Origin: Eriocheir sinensis
Taxonomy: Eukaryota > Arthropoda > Malacostraca > Decapoda > Varunidae
DNA: 64,000 nucleotides
Direction: 5' to 3'
Assembly: GCF_024679095.1 (NCBI RefSeq)
Contig: NC_066553.1
Location: 412,329-476,328 of the forward strand
Part shown: positions 28,582-42,957 of the stretch, one piece after another
How the letters are laid out: each line of letters opens with the position of its first letter
Numbering within the stretch: position 1 is the first letter of the stretch
Made by a program: the position numbers and the translations under genes
The notes under the pieces: model-generated
Seen by the model: the letters and a program-made list of their open reading frames with translations, nothing else
Database searches by the model: none
What the model was told of the DNA's origin: nothing

Positions 28582-28631
<50 letters not shown>
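28553..28631. repeat. (GATA)n then (GA)n microsatellite
   Basis: About 12 GATA-type units followed by about 15 GA units. Confidence 0.95.
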
Positions 28632-28633
<2 letters not shown>

Positions 28634-28795
28634 TGTTTCATGTTGCCGTTCCTTATGTCTGTGGTGTTTTCGATCTTCGAGTCTACTATTGCCATAGTAT
28701 GAACATGGGGACGGAATTTAGGGTAGCTAAAATACAAATTTAAAGAAATTTGGTACTTTTGATGGAAGTGACTTTGTAGGCGGTGCAAGAAGCTA

Positions 28796-28796
<1 letters not shown>
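28632..28796. other. Unassigned spacer
   Basis: No signature seen. Confidence 0.5.

Positions 28797-28884
<88 letters not shown>
28797..28884. repeat. (CA)n microsatellite
   Basis: About 43 CA units, pure. Confidence 0.97.
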
Positions 28885-28887
<3 letters not shown>

Positions 28888-29054
28888 GGTGGACAGTTAC
28901 AGTGTGTTTTTCCGTCTCATGGAGGCCTCTCCTAGGTTTTCCCAGGTGGCTATAGTGATGATGTGGAAATAGAATATAGTGATCGAAAAAGTGATATAGG
29001 AGGTTTAATAATCAGGCGCTCTGTGTCATTTTAACCAGCTGTTACCCCTCCCCG

Positions 29055-29410
29055 ATGTGATCAGCCCTTTTAGATTTAGAGGAGTCAAAGGCTCATCATC
29101 TCATCAACTCCCTTCTTCATGCTGACAGTCTCCCACCTCTTAAATTCCGCTGCAATTTTGCCTCTTTATCTTCTCAGGATGCAAACCACTTTCTTTTCTA
29201 GCTCATCCTAATGTTTGTTATCCAAATCCCTTGAGCAAAAGTTAATTAATTAAATAGCATCTCATTCTTTCGCCCTTTATGCAGGTGAACACTGAAACAG
29301 CCTTCCTTCGTCTGTATTTCTTCGTGCTTACGACATTAACTTTTTAAGAGGGAAGTATCAAGACACCGCTCCATTCGACCCTCTTTATCGGCCACTGAAT
29401 TCTATTTTCT
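29055..29410 (+). mobile_element. Old JK1 3' relic
   Basis: Decayed JK1 C-terminal coding sequence and start of the UTR: CTCATCATCTCATCAACTCCC, CACCTCTTAAATTCCGC and GAGGGAAGTATCAAGACACC are diverged versions of 6000-6240. Numerous indels show a much older insertion than copies a-i. Confidence 0.75.
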
Positions 29411-29465
29411 GTACAAGATTAGCGTTTTTTTTTTTTTTGTGTGTGTGTGTGTGGGGGGGGGGGCT
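29411..29465. repeat. T-run, (GT)n and G-run
   Basis: A low-complexity T12-(GT)n-G11 tract. Confidence 0.85.
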
Positions 29466-31005
29466 GAGCTGCTAATTTTATTGTAATATAATATATTGTG
29501 ATATTAACTATGATAGTGAAAGTATCTCTGTAAATTGGATTTTTTTGTGTGGTTAAAAGCTAAATATGATGAGTAGGTAGTGAGTGGTTTAGTCAATTGT
29601 GTTTACGCTGGAGACACTGGAGAAATCTTAAATGTACGTATAGGTGGGAAGGCAGTAAGCTGTGCTACCGCGGAAGCAGCAATGGTGGTGCTGGAGAGAG
29701 AAGCGGTGTTGGTGGTGGAGGCACAGTGCAATCCCCCGAGTGAGCCATAACAGTATCGTGGAGGGCGGCCAGTGCACTACAATGGAGGCTCCATAAAGAA
29801 CATGAATACCAAAACTAATACTTTTTATGGTCTCATTTTCTTTGGTATTCAGCAGACGGTGTAGAGGCCAGATAGCGAGGAGGGACCCACTTTGAATACC
29901 AGGGGAGAATTACTGGATATTGACGCCACCAGTCCCCTCAGGGGTTTGTAAAATTAAGCCTCATCTATTGTCATGTTTTCCTCTCACTCTTCTCTTTAAT
30001 TCCTTTTCCTATTTTCTGAGAGCCGGGAAGAGCGTTTAGCAGCTACTTTCCAGTAATGATTTCTGATAATAGAATAACTGTAACCTAATTCGTTAACTAA
30101 CAAAAAAAAACTAGAAGAGTTCTTAATCCTAACAATATTCACTTAGTTGTCCTATTACTGAACAGTCAAATAGTAATAAACAATGTGTCTGGACAAAATG
30201 GGAAAAAAATACCCTTGTATCTTCAAGGCAATGTTCTTAATTACAATAGATTTCTTTTCTTTGCACTTTGTAGGTCCTGCGTCAGATTTAAACATGTTTC
30301 CTATCACCGGTATTGGAATTTCATCAGTGATTTATAAACAGCATTGATGAGACTCGGATGAAGGAGGGTGGCGACGTGCCTTCGCTAATAAGCTAAACGA
30401 CAAATTATTGGCTGGACGAATAAAATCGGAATGAGATAATGGAGCCGCGCTTATTGGCAATCACGAAGGTTATGGTGGATCTCCCTGCCCAACGTCACCA
30501 TACTTGACAACTTAATAAATACAAAAGAGAACCGACATACTTTTTATCATATTTATTGACTTTAATGATACGAATGGTCTATAACACATCACGACTATAC
30601 TTGCTGAATTATGAGAAAAATATTTCATCTCATAACAAGGCGAACTAAAAAAATAAACGGCCTGACGTTATTTTTTTAAACGAGAATAAATTCATATTTC
30701 CCTATAATTAATTGATAATTATGTAAGAGATAGAGTGATCGTGCATCCTTCTATCATACCTACTGACAAGAGCCTTGACATTTTCCTGTTGGCTAGCCTG
30801 TTGAACATAATACTTAATTAAGCCATACTCAGACAAATTGAATTAACTCAGCCGGTATGCGAACCGCTTACTCACCTCGCTTATAATGAATGGGTTGTGA
30901 CTTTTGGCTTCGTCATGATGCAAACATCCCCTTGGTACCTTAAGATAATAGAAGGTAAATGATCCAAAGACATAAGTTAGATTAAGCTTCGTAAGTTTAC
31001 GAGCA
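29466..31005. other. Unassigned mostly non-repetitive DNA
   Basis: About 1.5 kb with no ORF of note, no recognisable element and no simple repeat. This is the longest plain stretch in the window. Confidence 0.5.
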
Positions 31006-31085
31006 GCGATTAGCGGGCTTTATTGCATTTTTCTTTGTGTACTTCTCTTGAGCTGTTTCCTTTACCCTACGAAAAATACATTCGT
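31005..31085 (+). mobile_element. JK1 3' UTR relic
   Basis: GAGCAGCGATTAGCGGGCTT and CTCTTGAGCTGTTTCCTTT match the JK1 UTR end (GAGCAGCGAGTAGCGGGC, CCTTGAGCTGTCTCCTTT). No coding part remains. Confidence 0.7.
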
Positions 31086-31199
31086 TTTTCAAAATGGCCG
31101 CAGACTATACCTGACTCCGTACCTTTGCTTTTGTTAGGGCTAAAACTGGTGTCAAATTGTATACTTTTGGGGTAAAGGAATATAATCAATAGGTTAGAG

Positions 31200-31430
31200 A
31201 ACTGAAAACGCAATTGGTATGGGGACCGTAAACGAGGCGCTCATTCTTAGCTAGCGGCTTAGCAGATGGAGCTGAGGAAACTGCGGGACCATCTGCCGTG
31301 GATGCAGTGTACCCGGGGAACGAATAAGCGCCCTAAGCTACGAGGACCTGAAATCGGAGGTGAGTGCTACGAGGAACAGGTTGCGCTTTAAAAAGGTCCA
31401 TTACTGAAGGATCGTCATGGTACTTGGAGG
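31200..31430 (-). pseudogene. DIRS-type tyrosine recombinase fragment
   Basis: The minus strand reads NLFLVALTSDFRSS (31346-31380; in tyrosine recombinases this helix ends with the first catalytic Arg) followed by RALIRSPG and, after a one-base shift, ADGPAVSSAPSAKPLAKNERLV. In DIRS elements FLVALATGxRxSEL is followed by a strand ending FLAKNE. The distal catalytic residues (HxxR, Y) were not found, probably because the relic is cut at about 31200. Confidence 0.6.
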
Positions 31431-31839
31431 AAGAGAGGGACGCTATAACCTTTTCTAGGGACCAAAATGTGCTGTCTCTTCTAGGGGAAGGATTTTGATG
31501 AAAGGGCCACGCTTGAGAAGCTGAACTGAGCGAGGGTCTCGGAGAAGTCCCCAGCCATGCTTAAGGGGGTCAGTAAGAGTGGCAAGGTGAGTTGCAATTG
31601 TAGATGACGTCTTCCCTTGATGAATGTGGGAAAGACAAGAAGAAATTCCAAGACTGTAGCCTCAGTGATTCTTTCTGTGTCATACCCTCACGAAGGATCG
31701 GAAACCCTTCCAATGAGATTCGTAATGTCTTAAAGAGAAGAGAGAGGAAGAAAAGCGGAAAGCATGTTCTATACGGCCTTTGAGGGAACGAGGCTTGCAA
31801 GACAGGCCTGAGAAACTCTGCGTGATGCGCCAGCATGGA

Positions 31840-32450
31840 AAAGAATCTACCGGGGCGAATCCCCTCGAGACCATGAGGAGGACACCATTGGTTAAGTTTC
31901 GCGAACCATGGTTGTTCTGACCACCACGACGGTATCAATAACTGCTACCCCGCCCCTGAAGGATTTCGAGCTATTCAACACTTTCCATTTAATGCTGGTG
32001 CATAGGGAAGAGGACAGATAAATTAAGTCCCACCTGTTCCATTGTTCGGTGAAAGCATCCGGACAGCCCTCCGTTTTCCGAACACCTCTGACGAGGGACT
32101 TGGGAAGCCTGTCCGATGTCTTGCAGGCTAAGAGATAGATCTGCGGTGTCCCCCACCTAATGCATAATCTCGAAGTACTCCCAATTTAAGGTCCGTACCA
32201 CTGAGGACCTCATGAAGCGGGAGAGAGCATCTGCCCACTCATTGTTTTCCCCCTGGGAGCTGTTGGGTTGACAGTGAAATGCGACGTGATGCCGCCAGGG
32301 CAAAAAATTGTTCCGACAGTGACAGCAGATTTTCCTGAACAGGAGGTGCCATGCTTGGCGCGGCAGTGGACCGCCGTCATGTTATAGATGTCGAAGCAGA
32401 TAGCCTTGCCCTCCAGGTCGGGGTGATCCTAAAGAAGGAAAGGAGAAACC
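31840..32450 (-). pseudogene. DIRS-type RNase H end and linker
   Basis: On the minus strand, DLEGKAICFD(IY)NMTAVHCRAKHGTS (32330-32430) is an RNase H block with a two-residue insertion. WADALSRF (32216-32239) is the RNase H end. AFTEQWNRWDLIYLSS and SWWSEQPWFAKL (31895-31935) match the hydrophobic Trp-rich linker common to DIRS elements ('PWWPxQPWFPKL' form). Confidence 0.7.
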
Positions 32451-32459
32451 CGGAATTGA

Positions 32460-33690
32460 AGAAGCCCAGCAGGGATTCTTATTGTCTGCGAGACATGGTG
32501 AGGGTAACTTAATCACTAAAGAATTTTAGGCCAAGTTTTTTCGCATAACCTCAGATAGCCTTACCATGTTTGACCTCGAGTCCCAGTGGAAAACTTGTAA
32601 ACTTAAAGTTATCTTTCCAACCTGGAAAGCGAGGAACCAACGGAACGAAAGTGGATTGGATTGTATCAGTAAGTGTCCTGCGGATCAAGTGCTGCCAACC
32701 AGTAATGTTGTCGAAGCCGCAACCTCACTTGTTGGAGCGATAGCCGATGAAATTTGAAGGCTTTGATATATGACTTCGATTAGCTTAGGTCTTTCTTTAG
32801 TACAGTGAAAACACGGGAGAGAAAAACTTTCCCAACCGTTCTCTTTACACCCCTTTGTAAGGGAAACATTCATTGGAACCTTCTTAAATTTAGGAGGAAA
32901 CTCGCCTCCGGATCAGAGGTTCAAGTCCAGGTCAGTCCTTGTCTGACGACCGTGGGTGCCCATCCTTTTCCTGGCCATGCGTCCAGCCTAGGAACGGAGA
33001 GTCACTAAGTTGTCTCCTCCTTTCTGGCTTTCCCCCATGTGGTAATGCACTTGCATGGAATCCTGCTTCCTGCGAGAGACTGTTGACCCCCTCCCCTACG
33101 ACTGGCGGCTTGTTCGTACGTCTTATTGTGGCTTGGCTGACCGCTGCTGGAAACCAGCTAAAGCTTGGGGTACCATTATCTTGATCGGTGGAGTATCAGC
33201 TACCAGGCATCTTTTTACAGGGTCCTGAGAGTGGGGAAAATGTTTTGGGATGGTAGCGAACCGCCTCGCGGCGCAAGTTGAGGCGCTCCCCCACTGCGTC
33301 GGCCAGAGTCAAGCGTGTCGACAGAAGAAGAGAGAGGCCAGACCCTTTTTCTGTAGTCGTCAGAGGCTCAGAAAGGGTAGCGAACGACAAATGTTGGGGG
33401 CTTGAAGCCAGGGTGTTCGCCCAGGTAGCAATGAAAAAGAGGCAAAACACAGAAAGAGTGAACAAGTCGCTTTCTGTCGTCCAAGAAAATCCTTCTTGAA
33501 GGCTTCATCTTGAGTGGGGTTGAAACAAGGGAGGACGGGGGAAGCTCTGTTATAGGCAGACAACCCATCGATGATGGCATCTGGTGAGAGAGATGCCGGC
33601 TTGGAGGACGAGAACCTACGGAGTGTGAGAAATATTCAGTATAGTCTCCACGCGACGGTTCGTAGACGGCAGAAAATGGACAATGCCATT
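32460..33690. other. Unassigned DNA with a possible SINE-like head
   Basis: No clear coding. At 32908-32935 CTCGCCTCCGGATCAGAGGTTCAAGTCC resembles a tRNA anticodon-to-T-loop segment with a box B (GGTTCAAGTCC), so a degraded tRNA-derived SINE is possible; no box A is evident upstream. Confidence 0.4.
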
Positions 33691-33694
33691 GAAA

Positions 33695-35030
33695 AACAAA
33701 ATTGTTAGCAGCCGCATATAATGGTGAGCCGCTGCAAAAATACGTAGCTGGCCGTAAATACACGTTGGCAACAAGAAATATACGTAGCTGGCCGCACATA
33801 TGTGTTGGTGACAGCAAATATGCACAGGCGACAGCAAAAATACGTAGCTGGCCGCACATAAACGTAAGCGACCGCGAAAATACGTAGCTGGCCGCACATA
33901 AACTTAGGCGACAGCAAAGATGCGTAGCTGGAGGCACCTAAACATAGGCGACGGGAAATAATTGTAGCCGGCCGCACATAAACGTAGGAGACAGCAAATA
34001 TACGTAGCTGGCCGCACATAAACGTAGGCGACAGCAAATATACGTAGCTGGTCGCACATATGCGTAGGCGACAGCGAATATACGTATCTGGCGGTATATA
34101 AGCGTAGGCGACAGTAAATATACGTGCCTGTCCACACATAAACGTAGGCGACAGTAAATATACGTGGCTGTCCACACATAAACGTAGGCGACAGTAAATA
34201 TACGTGGCTGTCCACACATAAACGTAGGCGACAGTAAATATACGTAGCTGGTCGCACATATGCGTAGGCGACAGCGAATATGCGTATCTGGCGGTATATA
34301 AGCGTAGGCGACAGCAAAAAAGCTGGCCGCACATAAGCGTAGGTGACAGCAAAAAAAGACATAGCTGGTCGTATCGTATATAAGCGTAGGCGAAAGCAAA
34401 AGAGACGTAGCTGGCCAAACGTAAGCGTAGGCGACAGCAAAAAAGACGGAGCTAGCCGAACATAAACGCATACGACAGCAAAAAAGATGTAGCTGGCCGC
34501 TCGTATACGTATATATAAGCGGCTGCAAAGATACGTAGGCGACAGCAAATATGGGTAGCTGGCCGCTCATAAACGATGGCGACAACAAATATGCGTAGCT
34601 GGCCGCTCATATACGTATATTTAAGCGGTCGCTAAGATACGTAGGCGACAGCAAAAATGAGTTGCTGGCCGCACATAAACGATGGCGACATCAAATATAC
34701 GTAGCTGGCCGCTCATATACGTATATATGACCGGCCGCAAGATACGTAGGCGACAGCAAATAAACGTAGCTGGCCGCACATATACGTATATATGACCGGC
34801 CGCAAAGATACGTAGGCGACAGCAAATAAACGTAGCTGGCCGCACATATACGTATATATGAGCGGCCGCAAAGATACGTAGGCGACAGCAAATAAACGTA
34901 GCTGGCCGCACATATACGTATATATGAGCGGCCGCAAGATACGTAGGCGACAGCAAATAAACGTAGCTGGCCGCAGATATAAGTATATATATAGGCGGCC
35001 GCAAAACTACGTAGGCCACCGCAAATAGTG
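33695..35030. repeat. Minisatellite with 40-bp and 66-bp unit forms
   Basis: Units share TACGTAGCTGGCCGCACAT and CGTAGGCGACAGCAAAT. From about 33740 to 34320 the period is mostly 40 bp. From about 34500 to 35000 it becomes 66 bp by addition of ATACGTATATATGAGCGGCC. Both strands show long Tyr/Val/Cys-rich ORFs that are repeat artefacts. Confidence 0.93.
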
Positions 35031-35034
35031 TCCG

Positions 35035-35965
35035 ATGGTAAGGCTTAAGCCAAAGCTCGTCCCAAACACGGCAGGTAGCCATGCCCGCGGTCCGAGCGGG
35101 GGTATGATCCTGGGAGCGGGGTCGCAAACCCGCCACCTCCCAGGGCGAAAGTGAGTCATACGGCCTCCGACACTCGTCACAACACAGTCGCTCCGCACAC
35201 CTGTAACACGGGGAGAGAGGGCACCAATCTCCAGGGACGTAAGCGAACAAAAAGGACGCTAACCACTCGTCACAAACGCAAGTCATTCGTCACAAGCGCA
35301 GCAGCTCCTCCCGCCGGTGACATGGGTAGGGAGGACGCCGGTCCAGAAGGGGGTCGTGGACCCGCGTTCCGGGGACGAAAGCGAACATAAGAACGCCAGC
35401 CATTCGTCACCAACACAGCCGTCCTTCTCGCCAACGACATGAGGAGAATGGACGCCGGTCCGGGAGGGGGTCGTGGGACAGCGCCTCCAGGGACGAAAAC
35501 AAACCATATGGACGCCCGTCACTCGTCACAAACACGGGGGCTCCTCTCGCCCGTAAAACGGAGAGAGAGAATCCCGGTCCGGGAGGGGATAGAGATTCGC
35601 GCTTCCAGGGACGAAAGCGAACCAAATAGACGCAGGTCAAGCGAACCATATGGACGCTAATCACTCATCACAAACTCGGCCGCTCCTCTCGCCCGTAACA
35701 CGGGAAGAGTGAACGCCGGTCTGGGAGGGGATAGAAATCCGTGCCTCCAGGGACGAAAGCGAACCAAATGGACGCAGGACAAGCGAACCACATGGACGCA
35801 GGTAATTCGTCACAAACACGGCCGCTCCTCTCGCCCTGCAACACGGAGAGAGAGAGAACGCCGGTCCGGGAGGGGATAGAGATCCGCGCCTTCAGGGACG
35901 AAAGCGAACCAAATGGACGCAGGTCAAGCGAACCATATGGACGCTACACACAGAACCAAAGTTAG
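35035..35965. repeat. GC-rich tandem repeat, unit about 117-146 bp
   Basis: About six imperfect units, each with CGTCACAAACACGG, CGCTCCTCTCGCC, CGCCGGTCCGGGAGGGG and CAGGGACGAAAGCGAACC. Unit length varies by gain of an AATGGACGCAGGTCAAGCG piece. Confidence 0.88.
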
Positions 35966-35980
35966 TCAAATCCTTATGCT

Positions 35981-36031
35981 GGGATCACACATCTGCGATT
36001 TCGCTCTGCGACGGTTGGCGATTTTGAAAAT
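35981..36031 (+). repeat. Left 51-bp TIR
   Basis: GGGATCACACATCTGCG ... GGCGATTTTGAAAAT; its inverted partner is 37678-37728. Confidence 0.92.
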
Positions 36032-36401
36032 GCACGAAATCGTGGGAGCATCGCCATTGTCTCTGCGAGTTTGCCTCTGTTTCAACTCACAGCAACATCG
36101 CGAGGGAGGGTCGCTCGCCTATACGCACACGAGGGCGACAGGCGAGGGGACGTCGAGGTGAATAGTGCGTGAATGCGCGCGACTGTACGCAGAGGAGCCC
36201 AATTTTGAAAATAAAACCCGTTGCGACGGATCGCGATGAACACAGGGCCTGGCGACTATGCGCGACCACCCCTCGTCTAGCCGCTCGACGACGCTCGACG
36301 TCGCACGCATGGTCGGGAAAACGTCGAGGGCGCGTCGCCGTACGACCCAAAATAGGCGGGCAATATCGCACTCTCTCTACCATCCATCCCCCACACACCA
36401 C

Positions 36402-36960
<559 letters not shown>

Positions 36961-36964
36961 ATTT

Positions 36965-37268
36965 TACTGTGTACTCTAGCTAATAATTTTACTGTGTACA
37001 CTAGCTTATACTTTTGCATTCTGTTAAATCAGGCTATTATTTTGCATTTAGGAATACTATTCTATTATTTTGTATTCATGAATACTAGGCTATTATTTAG
37101 CAGTTAGGAATACTATTATATTATTTTGCATCTATGAACACTAGGGTATTATTTTGCATTTAGGAATTCTATTCTATTATTTTCCATTCATGAATACTAA
37201 GCTATTATTTAGCAGTTAGGATTAATATGCTATTATTATAAATTCATGAAAACTAGGCTATTATTATG
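36965..37268. repeat. 56-bp tandem repeat, about five copies
   Basis: AGGCTATTATTTTGCATT recurs with a 56-bp period at about 37031, 37087, 37143, 37199 and 37255 with small changes. Confidence 0.85.
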
Positions 37269-37677
37269 CAGGCGGGCAGGGTAGCGGCGTGTGTCAGGAC
37301 AGTGTGAGTGCGAGCGAGTGATCGCTTGTCAACGGTTTTTCACACCCTCCCGCTCGCTTTCTTCCATCTCGCTCTCCGAAGCAGCGTCGCTGCCATACGC
37401 ACAATGTACAAAGTCGCTCGCATATACGCTCGCATACACCGCGACCCCTTGCGTTTGACGAGGGTATGCGAGCGCATACAGCGATGGTCTCTCGCTTAAC
37501 TGTGCGAATAATCGTGCGATTTGGCCTATATCGCAACTTTCTGCGAGCTTTTTGAACATTTCAAAATGTTCGCGCGGCGGGCCGGCACCCGCAAGTCGTG
37601 CAAACTTTACCGTGCGACTATTGGGACTAATCGCAGGGACGTCGCTACGATGTCGAGGGTATATGCTGATTTCGGAA

Positions 37678-37728
37678 ATTTTCAAAATCGCCAACCGTCG
37701 CAGAGCGAAATCGCGGATGTGTGATCCC
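37678..37728 (-). repeat. Right 51-bp TIR
   Basis: ATTTTCAAAATCGCC ... GATGTGTGATCCC; one mismatch to the left arm. Confidence 0.92.
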
Positions 37729-37889
37729 ACCATTAGTCAAAAAGATCGTGACTAATGTGTTAGTCATTTCATTCGATATCTACTTCCTTGTAGCCATTGG
37801 TTAAAAGCGTTTAGAACACTTGCTTTACAAAGAAAATAAGTGCTCGTTGAATGTTTGTAACATATTATGAAATAAGTTGATTGAGGATG

Positions 37890-38420
37890 TGATACTAAAG
37901 TGCACTTTGAATCTACCGCCTCAGCGCGCCGCACCGCCGCTCGAGTACGCCACCATCGGAGCAGTATAAGCAAGTCGCTGCCCCTGCCACTCTCCACGGC
38001 CAAACGCCTCATCTCCCGCACCTGCCACGCTTCATGGGACGCGCTCGTCAACACCCTCCGCACCACCTCCATGGGCCAGCACCGCACCAACTCCTCCCTA
38101 CAGCCGTGGGTGAGGACGTGGCCCTGAAGCACCTCTGCCTGGGCCACACAGCACCTCCACCGCCTGGCCTGGTCCCCGACCCTCACTGCCCCTGGTGCAG
38201 GACCGTCGAGGACACCATTGACCACCTCCTGCTGCACTGCCCCCGCCTCCACTTACAGCGAGTGCTGCTCCGACACAAACTACGCGCCCTGGACGTGCCC
38301 ACCTTTGACCTGCTCACGCTGGTGGCGGCGGCAGGCGTCCACCCATCACGGCAGGAATCTGTCATCCGCCTCACCTGCGCCTATCTCAGGAAGACGGGGC
38401 AGCTGACGAGCCTGTGAGGC
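37890..38420 (+). mobile_element. C-terminal end of an I/R1-type LINE
   Basis: The ORFs read ISRTCHASWDALVNTLRTTS, then CPWCRTVEDTIDHLLLHCPR (a CxxC...HxxxxC zinc knuckle), VLLRHKLRALDVPTFDLLTL and a terminal ICAYLRKTG-like block ending TSL. This knuckle is typical of the C-terminus of RNase H-containing LINEs. A frame change lies near 38127. RT is absent, so this is a 5'-truncated copy. Confidence 0.75.
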
Positions 38421-38744
38421 CCTCACAGGACGACACCAGGGATTATGTGAGCGACTAGCTCGCCGCGGCCCGAAACAACAACAAGTTCACTGCTGGTAAG
38501 TTATATTGTTTCTTTAGTGATTTCTGTTAGATAGTGATCGGTGAAGTTTGTGGGGAGAAACAGTAAATGCAGTTGTAGGGCAGTTTCATGCTGGAGTATA
38601 GCAGATTGAGTGAGTTTTAGGTGTGACGTCTTTTTTCAGTGTATGGACAGTGATTTCCAGTGATCAAACACAATATCAAGGCCAGAGGAAATACCCATCG
38701 TATTGACCATTAACTGGGTACTCATCCTTCTTATGTGCCTTCAT

Positions 38745-38930
38745 AGGGCACTTACTGGTGGTGGATGACATGTTAGCTCAAGGAGTCATTCAAGAATCAC
38801 ATTCCCCGTGGATTCATCACTTTTATCACCCCAAAAGGATGGCTCGTTCTGACCTGTGGTGGACTTTAAGAAAGTAAACGAAATCACTATCACTGATTAT
38901 TATCCCCTCCCCATTCTTACTATATATAGT
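38745..38930 (+). mobile_element. Gypsy-type RT fragment
   Basis: In two frames the sequence reads DMLAQGVIQESHSPW and then VVDFKKVNEITITDYYPLP, the entry blocks of a Gypsy RT. A one-base change separates them at KDGSF. Nothing else of the element is present. Confidence 0.75.
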
Positions 38931-39063
38931 GACCATTTCCAGTTAATGAGGTCTATTCCAAAATTGCCAGCCAGCGGGTGTTGGGTCACAGGGCCCACGA
39001 AGCTTGAGTTATTCGGTAATTCTTTACAAAAAGTCCACCTCCCCCTCTGCCACTCCAGCCCCG

Positions 39064-41189
<2,126 letters not shown>

Positions 41190-41293
41190 TACAACAAGGG
41201 AGACAGCTCAAGGGCCCTAAAACAATTTGGTAATTAAAAAATGCCAGCCAAGCGCTGCTCCAACAAAAGAAGAAGTGTCCAAAAGAATGGTCA

Positions 41294-41325
<32 letters not shown>

Positions 41326-42862
41326 TATTTTTTTTTACGTTGCTGCCTATTGCGCCGGTAGGCATCTTCTCGGTGGGGCCTGATGGTCGGCCCAAGGCTT
41401 CTTCCAGGTGAGGCCTGATGGTCGGCCCAAGGCTTCTTCCAGGTGGGGCCTGATGGTCGGCCCAGCCCGTTCAGGCGCATGCGAGTGTTTATAGTGGCGC
41501 CATCTTGCATTGGCTCATGCTGCCCCCCCGGAACTCGTTCTTGATTCGCTTGGACCGCTTCCTCTAGAGTCCGGGTTGATGGGTGGTTTTCAGGACAGCA
41601 TGTGAGTAGTTTTAAGCCACTCGGCGGTGACTGAAAAATCCCAGGTGGTAGCGTGGGGATTCGAACCCGCGTCGTCCATCACGCGGTGAATGTGGGCCCA
41701 GTACGCTACCAGTTCAGCCACCACCTACCCTGATTTCGGGCAAAGAGTGTCTTGATATTCCTCTCTTGAAAGAGGTCAAGTCATAGGAAGGAGGAAATAC
41801 AGATAAAGGAAGGCTGTTCTAGAGTTTACCAGTAGAAGGGATAAAAGAATGAAGATGCTGGTTAACTTTTACCTACGGGATTTGGACAATATAGGGGTGA
41901 GAAAGAGTAGAAAGACGAGTGCAGCCGGGCCGCGGGAGGGGGGGGGGGGAGGCATGCAGTTGGTAAGTTCAGAAGAGCAGTCAGCATGAAAATATCGGTA
42001 GAGATAGGGAGGCAACACTGCGGCGGTATTTAAGAGGTAGAAGACTGTCAGTGAGAGAAAGGGAGTTGATGAGACGAAGAGCCTTAGACTCTATCCTGTC
42101 CAAAAGGGCTGTATGTGTGGAATCTGCCCCACACGTGAGATTCATACTCTCTACGAGGGCGGTCAAGGCCCCTGTATACGGACAGCATCTGTGCGGGGAA
42201 GAAGAACTGGCGGAGACGATACAGAGCGCCCAACCCGAGGAAGCTGATTTAGTAAGAGAAATGTGAAGATTCCAGTTAAGATTTTGAGTTAAGGATTAAG
42301 GATAGACCGAGGTTATTTAGCGTAAAGGAAGGTGACAGCTGAGGGTTGTCGAAGAATAGGGAATAGGAATTTGGAAGATTGTGAAGAGTTGATAGGTTAG
42401 GAAATTGAATTTGTGAGATGTTGAAGGACGCGAGGTTCCTCTTACCCCAGTCGGAAATTATAGCAATGTCTGAGCTTAAGCGTTCTGCAGCCTCCAGTCT
42501 GGAGTCTTGCAATTCCTGTTGGTAGGGTTTTCTGTTGAAAGAAATTGAATAATTCAGAGTAGACTCATCAGCCTATGAGTAGATAGGACAGTTTGTTATG
42601 GAAAGAAGATCATGCACTGTTGAATAACAGGAAGAGAGTGGGTGATAGGACAGAACCCTGTGGGACAGACCCTGTTGATATGTTTTAGGAGAAGAACAGT
42701 GACCATCTACCACAGCAGAGATAGAACGGCCGGAAAGGAAACTGGAAATAAAGGTACAGAGAGAGGGATAGAATCCGTAGAAGGGTAGTTCAGAAAGCAA
42801 GGAGTTGTGCCAGTCTTTATCGAAAGCTTTCGATATGTTTAGTGCAGCTGAGAAAGTTTCCG
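41190..42862 (-). mobile_element. JK1 copy e, split by a SINE-A
   Basis: The 3' UTR (ACAACAAGGGAGACAGCTC on the plus strand) at 41190-41296 is separated from the coding part (41737-42862) by SINE-A copy 6. Coding pieces on the minus strand give ALNISKAFDKDW, FLSGRSISAVVDGHCSSP and the C-terminal domain. Many changes make it older than copies a, d and i. The YADD region is frame-shifted. Confidence 0.88.
41300..41736 (-). mobile_element. SINE-A copy 6, inserted in JK1-e
   Basis: A full copy with three 35-bp units and an (ATT)n-T tail on the plus strand (41300-41336). The head has the clearest promoter: GTGGCTGAACTGGTAGCG (box A-like) and GGGTTCGAATCC (box B, complement of 41657-41668). Confidence 0.88.
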
Positions 42863-42957
42863 TAGGTAAACTGTTCAAGTGCTGTCAAATCGGTCTCATT
42901 CGTCGCCGATTTGACAAATAAAGGCATTCCAGCGATATCCCATGATTCTCCTATATA
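42863..42957 (-). mobile_element. RTE-like LINE relic, part 1
   Basis: On the minus strand, GAATCATGGGATATCGCTGG encodes the xIMGYRW block found in the RTE-like LINE at 53590. It pairs with part 2 (44036-44310) across JK1 copy f. Confidence 0.72.

Larger units (their letters stand above)
31200..32450 (-). mobile_element. DIRS-like tyrosine-recombinase retroelement relic
   Basis: Minus-strand translations in several frames give, in order, an RNase H end, a post-RNase H linker and a tyrosine recombinase-like region, the layout of DIRS-type elements. Key blocks are MTAVHCRAKHGTS, WADALSRF, EQWNRWD, SWWSEQPWFAKL, NLFLVALTSDFR, RALIRSPG and LAKNERLV. Stops and frameshifts are frequent. No RT block was found upstream (32450-32900). 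Confidence 0.68.

Noticed and set aside
33368..34588. Several 190-240-codon Tyr/Cys/Val-rich ORFs considered as repeat-containing membrane proteins
   Set aside because: They occur in all three minus frames across the 40/66-bp minisatellite.
41640..41735. tRNA gene (box A and box B are present in several places)
   Set aside because: In each case the tRNA-like segment is joined to the SINE body and tail, and base pairing of the acceptor ends is poor; these are SINE heads.
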